Under the pieces are notes generated by a model that saw only the letters and a program-made list of their open reading frames with translations, searched no databases and was not told where the DNA came from. Source: Anaerococcus degeneri (GTDB taxonomy: Bacteria; Bacillota; Clostridia; Tissierellales; Peptoniphilaceae). Taken from it: a stretch of DNA of 64,000 bases. Location: positions 1-64,000 of the forward strand of contig NZ_JAGGLO010000006.1 of assembly GCF_017874475.1 (NCBI RefSeq). Reading direction: 5' to 3'. Below are positions 60,857 through 64,000 of this stretch, in pieces; position 1 is the stretch's first letter, and each line of letters begins with the position of its first letter. A program made the translations under genes and the position numbers.

Positions 60857-61814
60857 ATTTAAGGATTTTCTAAAAAATTTCATAAATAGGCTAAAAACCC
60901 AGGACATAATGACCTATTCATCTGCCCTATCCTTCTACTTTCTCCAGGCCTCCATCCCACTAATGATGGTCCTGGTGTCAGTAGTTTCAAGGGTTCTAAA
61001 GGGTAATGAAACAATTATCTATGAGTTTTTAAACCTAGTGCCAAAGACAACTGCAGATTTAATAATCAAGGCCCTAGACATCATGTTTGCCTCGAGCCAA
61101 TCTGCCGCTGTCACAACAGTCACAATCCTCTTTGCCCTCTGGTCTGCAACAAGTGGAGTAGACAAGCTAATCGCAGCTATAAACCACGCCTACGGCCTAG
61201 GCCACCAAAGTAGGGCCATCAAACAAAGACTGATGAGTATCATCTATACCATTATTTTTATAGTTTTTATCATGTTTTTGCTTATCTTTCAGATTTACGG
61301 ACCGACTATCCTAAAAATCCTTGATAGCAAAATCCTTGATATAACAGGGAAATTTTTGGGGAAAAATTTGGAATACATCGTTGACTTCCTCTCTTCCCCA
61401 ATCTTTACCATCCTAACCACAGCTATACCGCTTTTTATCATGGCAGCAGCCTTGGGTATATTTTATAAGTATGCCCCAGGTAATTCGGCAAATAGGATTC
61501 CTTTTAAACAGGCCCTAACAGGTGGGATTTTCACAACCTTTACCATATATGTTACAAGCTTTGCTTATTCATATTTTATAAACAACTTCTCAAACAAGTC
61601 CCTAATCTACGGTGCCCTTGCCGGTATCCTTGCCCTTTTCATCTGGCTTTTGATAGTTTCATCACTTCTTATAATAGGAGCTGAAGTCATAGCCGCCTTC
61701 AGGGAAGGCTACAGGGATGAGTATTTTGACAAGGATATAGGCCCTAATAATAATGGTGAAAATCCTATGAATAAATTCGTTTCAAAAATAAAAGGAAAAA
61801 TAAATGAAAAGTGA
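60837..61814 (+). CDS. YihY/BrkB (virulence factor BrkB) family membrane protein
   Basis: A 325-residue membrane protein with six hydrophobic helices. The family opening is TYSSALSFYFLQASIPLMMVLV. WSATSGVDKLIAAINHAYG follows, then KYAPGNSANRIPFKQALTGG near the fourth helix, and LIYGALAGILALFIWL. The function of the family is unsettled; it is not RNase BN as once named. It is translationally coupled to the S9 peptidase gene upstream and overlaps the cyclo-ligase gene by 11 bases. Confidence 0.92.
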   Translation: MKIKKHKFKDFLKNFINRLKTQDIMTYSSALSFYFLQASIPLMMVLVSVVSRVLKGNETIIYEFLNLVPKTTADLIIKALDIMFASSQSAAVTTVTILFALWSATSGVDKLIAAINHAYGLGHQSRAIKQRLMSIIYTIIFIVFIMFLLIFQIYGPTILKILDSKILDITGKFLGKNLEYIVDFLSSPIFTILTTAIPLFIMAAALGIFYKYAPGNSANRIPFKQALTGGIFTTFTIYVTSFAYSYFINNFSNKSLIYGALAGILALFIWLLIVSSLLIIGAEVIAAFREGYRDEYFDKDIGPNNNGENPMNKFVSKIKGKINEK

Positions 61815-62337
61815 ATTTAGGAGATTTTTCCTTAATCTCAGACGAGAAATGGAAGAAGATTGCATAAAAGAAAATTCAGAAAAAATCATAGAAAACTTAT
61901 TAGCAAGTGATTTTTACAAAAATTCCCAAAGTATCTTTGTCTATGTTTCAAAAAATAAGGAAGTTGAAACCAAAGATTTTATAAAAAAAGCAATAGCCGA
62001 TGGTAAAAAAATCTATGTTCCAAAAATAAAAGATCATAAAATGTTTGCGGCAAAATTAGATGACCTATCAGAACTCCAGGCAGGAGCCTTTGATATTCCA
62101 ACATCTAAAAGCCTCGAATTTATAAAAGATCCAGACCTTAGCATCTGCCCTGGCCTATCTTTTGACGATGACAAAAATAGACTGGGCTATGGTGGTGGGT
62201 TTTATGATAGATTCTTAAGAGAAAATAAAACCACAAAAATCGGCCTTATGATTTCAGATTTTAGGTCTATAAAAATTCCTGCCGATCCTTGGGATATAAA
62301 AATGGACTTTATAATCACAGAAGATAAAATATTTTAA
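61804..62337 (+). CDS. 5-formyltetrahydrofolate cyclo-ligase
   Basis: A 177-residue ATP-dependent enzyme (MTHFS) converting 5-formyl-THF to 5,10-methenyl-THF. Hallmarks are an N-terminal basic helix (RRFFLNLRREM), FVYVSKNKEVETKDFI, and the phosphate loop near the C-terminus CPGLSFDDDKNRLGYGGGFYDRFL, shown here as one block with its GxGxGGGFYD core. It ends a three-gene cluster; the methionine T-box unit follows. Both genes touch one-carbon metabolism, though they have separate promoters. Confidence 0.95.
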   Translation: MKSEFRRFFLNLRREMEEDCIKENSEKIIENLLASDFYKNSQSIFVYVSKNKEVETKDFIKKAIADGKKIYVPKIKDHKMFAAKLDDLSELQAGAFDIPTSKSLEFIKDPDLSICPGLSFDDDKNRLGYGGGFYDRFLRENKTTKIGLMISDFRSIKIPADPWDIKMDFIITEDKIF

Positions 62338-62398
62338 GTTTTAAACCTTATTTTATAGCCATTTATACAGAAATTTTCGAATAATTATTAAAAATTAT

Positions 62399-62427
62399 TT
62401 GACAGGGAAAATTTTCCTATGTATAAT
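62399..62427 (+). promoter_or_regulatory. Consensus promoter of the T-box unit
   Basis: TTGACA (62399-62404), 17-base spacer, TATAAT (62422-62427). A perfect consensus, as expected for a gene controlled by attenuation. Confidence 0.92.
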
Positions 62428-62433
62428 CGAACT

Positions 62434-62656
62434 ATAGAAAATAAACTATGAGAAGAAAAGTAGATTTAATCAACCTACCCAGAGAAGCTATGTTTGGTGA
62501 GAGTAGCCTAGTGAGATTAGATTGAAAATGGCCTTTGAGTTTCTTATCCGATATTTAAGATAAGACGGGATCGCCCGTTACAGCGATAGGGTATGTTGGT
62601 ACCCGATGAGTTATTAATTGTGAAATTAATTTGAAATTAAGGTGGTAACACGTGGC
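62434..62656 (+). promoter_or_regulatory. T-box leader, probable methionine specificity
   Basis: Stem I carries the AGTA of the S-turn (62460-62463), AGAGAAGC (62482-62489) and GGTGAGAG (62496-62503). The 3' specifier side has GAA-A-ATG-G, with ATG at 62528-62530. The antiterminator core AAGGTGGTAACACG is at 62639-62652; it offers TGGT to a tRNA ending ACCA. Uncharged tRNA-Met should permit read-through. The downstream gene is methionine synthesis, which supports the codon reading. Confidence 0.88.
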
Positions 62657-62690
62657 AAAGCTTCGTCCTTTATGGGACGGGGCTTTTTTT
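62657..62690 (+). terminator. T-box regulated terminator
   Basis: AGCTTCGTCC pairs with GGGACGGGGCT, then seven T. It is mutually exclusive with the T-box antiterminator. Confidence 0.9.
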
Positions 62691-62771
62691 ATACTTTACT
62701 ACATAGAATATTTTCTAAGGCGCCTAATGTTAGAATGTTGGAAAATTTAGAAAAATATAAGAGGTATAAAA

Positions 62772-63926
62772 ATTACAGAAAGATTTTTAACAGTTGGATC
62801 ATTACTTAGAAACGAAGAATTATTAAAATACAAAAGAGAAATTGAAAAAAGAGATGATATAACATATCCATTTTACGATGACTTTGCTGGCTACAAGACT
62901 TGCGAAGATAAGGCAGTAGCAGATGTGGTTGAAAAACAAATCGCGGCAGGCCTTACTGAAATCACAGACGGAGAATATTCAAAATCCCTCTGGCACCTCG
63001 ACTTTGTTTGGGGCCTACATGGGGTGGAAAGATATATCAGAGAGAGCGGATATTTCTTTGAAGATAAAGATTGTTGCAATAAATTTGAGACCAGACGTGA
63101 TATAGGACTAAGGCTTGTAGACAGGCTTTCAGACAAAAACCACCCATTCATAGACCATTTCAAGAGACTTAAAAAACTTGTAAATGGCAGAGCTGCCGTC
63201 AAACAATGTATCCCTTCCCCATCCCACATTTTTGGTGAAATCATAAGCTTTGGTTTCCTTGAAGATTCTTACTACAAAAACGAAGATGATTTTGAAAAAG
63301 ACCTAATCCGTTCTTATAAGGAATTTTTAGACGATTTCAAAAATGCTGGCGGAGAAATAATCCAATTTGACGATTGCCTATGGGAACAATTTGCAGACGA
63401 ATCCGAAAATGCACAATTTGATGGGAATGCGAGAGCTGATAAAAATATCACCCTAGCAGAAAAATATATAGCCATCAACAACGAAGTCATCGACTACGGT
63501 CACGACCTAGGACTTAAAGTCTACACCCACAACTGCAGGGGCAACTACGCCTCCCGCCACTTTGGGGCAGGTACTTATGACTCAATCGCTGATCTCTTCC
63601 TAGAAAAACAGCATTACGACAGGTTCTACCTAGAATGGGACGACGAAAGAGCAGGATCCCTAAATTCATTAAAAGCCTTCGAGAAAAACACAGACGCAGA
63701 AATCGTACTCGGATTCTTATCATCAAAAACCCCAGACCTAGATGACGAAAAAAGAGCCCTAGAATTATTAGACCAAGCAAGCAAAATCATAGACAAAGAC
63801 AGACTCTACCTCTCCCACCAATGCGGCTTCGCCTCATGCGACAACGGCAACGAACTAAGCCAAGAAGACCAATGGGCGAAAATCACCCAAGGCCAAAACA
63901 TCGCAGCCAAATTCTGGAACAAATAA
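62772..63926 (+). CDS. MetE-like (YxjG/YxjH) methionine synthase family protein, start at ATT
   Basis: The reading frame runs from the family N-terminus (TERFLTVGSLLRNEELLKYK) to the end without a break, giving 384 residues, close to the roughly 377 of YxjG/YxjH. But the codon at the expected start is ATT (62772-62774), placed seven bases after AAGAGG. No ATG, GTG or TTG occurs in frame between the upstream stop TAG and Val codon GTG at 62925, which would delete 51 conserved residues. The barrel has EITDGEYSKSLWHLDFVW, VKQCIPSP, IIQFDDCLWEQF and VYTHNCRGN. The His and Cys ligands for zinc are in HNCRGN and SHQCGF. It presumably transfers methyl groups to homocysteine under T-box control. Confidence 0.85.
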   Translation: MTERFLTVGSLLRNEELLKYKREIEKRDDITYPFYDDFAGYKTCEDKAVADVVEKQIAAGLTEITDGEYSKSLWHLDFVWGLHGVERYIRESGYFFEDKDCCNKFETRRDIGLRLVDRLSDKNHPFIDHFKRLKKLVNGRAAVKQCIPSPSHIFGEIISFGFLEDSYYKNEDDFEKDLIRSYKEFLDDFKNAGGEIIQFDDCLWEQFADESENAQFDGNARADKNITLAEKYIAINNEVIDYGHDLGLKVYTHNCRGNYASRHFGAGTYDSIADLFLEKQHYDRFYLEWDDERAGSLNSLKAFEKNTDAEIVLGFLSSKTPDLDDEKRALELLDQASKIIDKDRLYLSHQCGFASCDNGNELSQEDQWAKITQGQNIAAKFWNK

Positions 63927-63952
63927 AAAAACCAAATCTCTCCTAGTATATA

Positions 63953-63980
63953 GAAAAAGCACTCCTATGGGGGTGCTTTT
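63953..63980 (+). terminator. Terminator after the MetE-like gene
   Basis: AAAAGCACTCC paired with GGGGTGCTTTT across a 4-5 base loop. Confidence 0.85.
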
Positions 63981-64000
63981 GTTGTGGGGAATTTAAATCA

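Noticed and set aside
62729-62811. Short upstream ORF (MLENLEKY...) in front of the MetE-like gene as a frameshifted N-terminus
   Set aside because: Its residues do not resemble the MetE N-terminus, while the other frame from ATT does. A frameshift is not needed to explain the gene.

Overview
The window comes from an AT-rich, low-GC Gram-positive anaerobe. I infer the Tissierellia/Peptoniphilaceae type (Anaerococcus or a close relative). The grounds are a Gram-positive PolC, FtsK/DivIC/PgsA/RecA and rimP-nusA-rnpM-infB gene orders of Firmicutes type, strong AGGAGG ribosome binding sites, a T-box leader, and overall protein style. The assignment to genus is an inference, not a database result. 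Most of the window is conserved housekeeping chromosome with two accessory patches.

Region 1 to 3.1 kb (minus strand) is an iron-type ABC transporter operon (permease, ATPase, aldo/keto-reductase-like protein, perhaps a 25-residue peptide). It has a perfect consensus promoter carrying a Fur-like box just downstream of the -10. No substrate-binding protein gene is present. Region 3.1 to 6.6 kb is a graveyard of mobile DNA: a 5'-truncated ISAs1 transposase, the tail of a PcfB/DUF3801 gene, a MobQ-like oriT, a DUF3847 gene, three cargo-like genes (SAP-domain, SRPBCC, ClbS/DfsB) and the C-terminal stub of a VirD4/TraG coupling protein. The stub abuts the lysS terminator.

Region 6.6 to 31.3 kb (almost all minus strand) holds coaX-dus-greA-lysS (LysRS with an added tRNA-binding domain), a DUF5673 gene, rqcP-divIC-tilS-hpt with divergent dinB, ftsK-pgsA-hypothetical-recA, a YjiH-family transporter, rpsO-pnp, and rimP-nusA-rnpM-infB-rbfA-nrnA-truB-ribF. 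Region 31.5 to 39.1 kb (plus strand) holds cstA, a CC-motif/MoxR/VWA operon and a MacB-like ABC pair. Region 39.1 to 47.2 kb (minus) is uppS-cdsA-rseP-ispG-polC; the PHP domain of PolC looks catalytically dead.

Region 47.3 to 57.8 kb (minus) is comM-gspE and an S41 peptidase. These two ends were apparently one operon that is now split by a complete type I restriction-modification cassette (hsdM-hsdS-hsdR). The cassette is bounded by an exact 28-bp direct repeat made of the stop/RBS/start region of the split junction.

Region 57.9 to 64 kb has hpf and, in the 470-bp gap before an S9 peptidase gene, what looks like a complete Fst/par-type type I toxin-antitoxin locus. It comprises a 36-residue one-helix toxin, a convergent antisense RNA, a shared bidirectional terminator and two pairs of direct repeats. 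Then follow the S9 peptidase, a YihY/BrkB membrane protein, a 5-formyl-THF cyclo-ligase, and a methionine-type T-box leader before a MetE-like gene. The full-length reading frame of that last gene appears to begin at ATT.

The strongest candidates for undescribed biology are the Fst/par-like locus, the repeat-bounded hsd insertion and the T-box gene with a non-canonical start.
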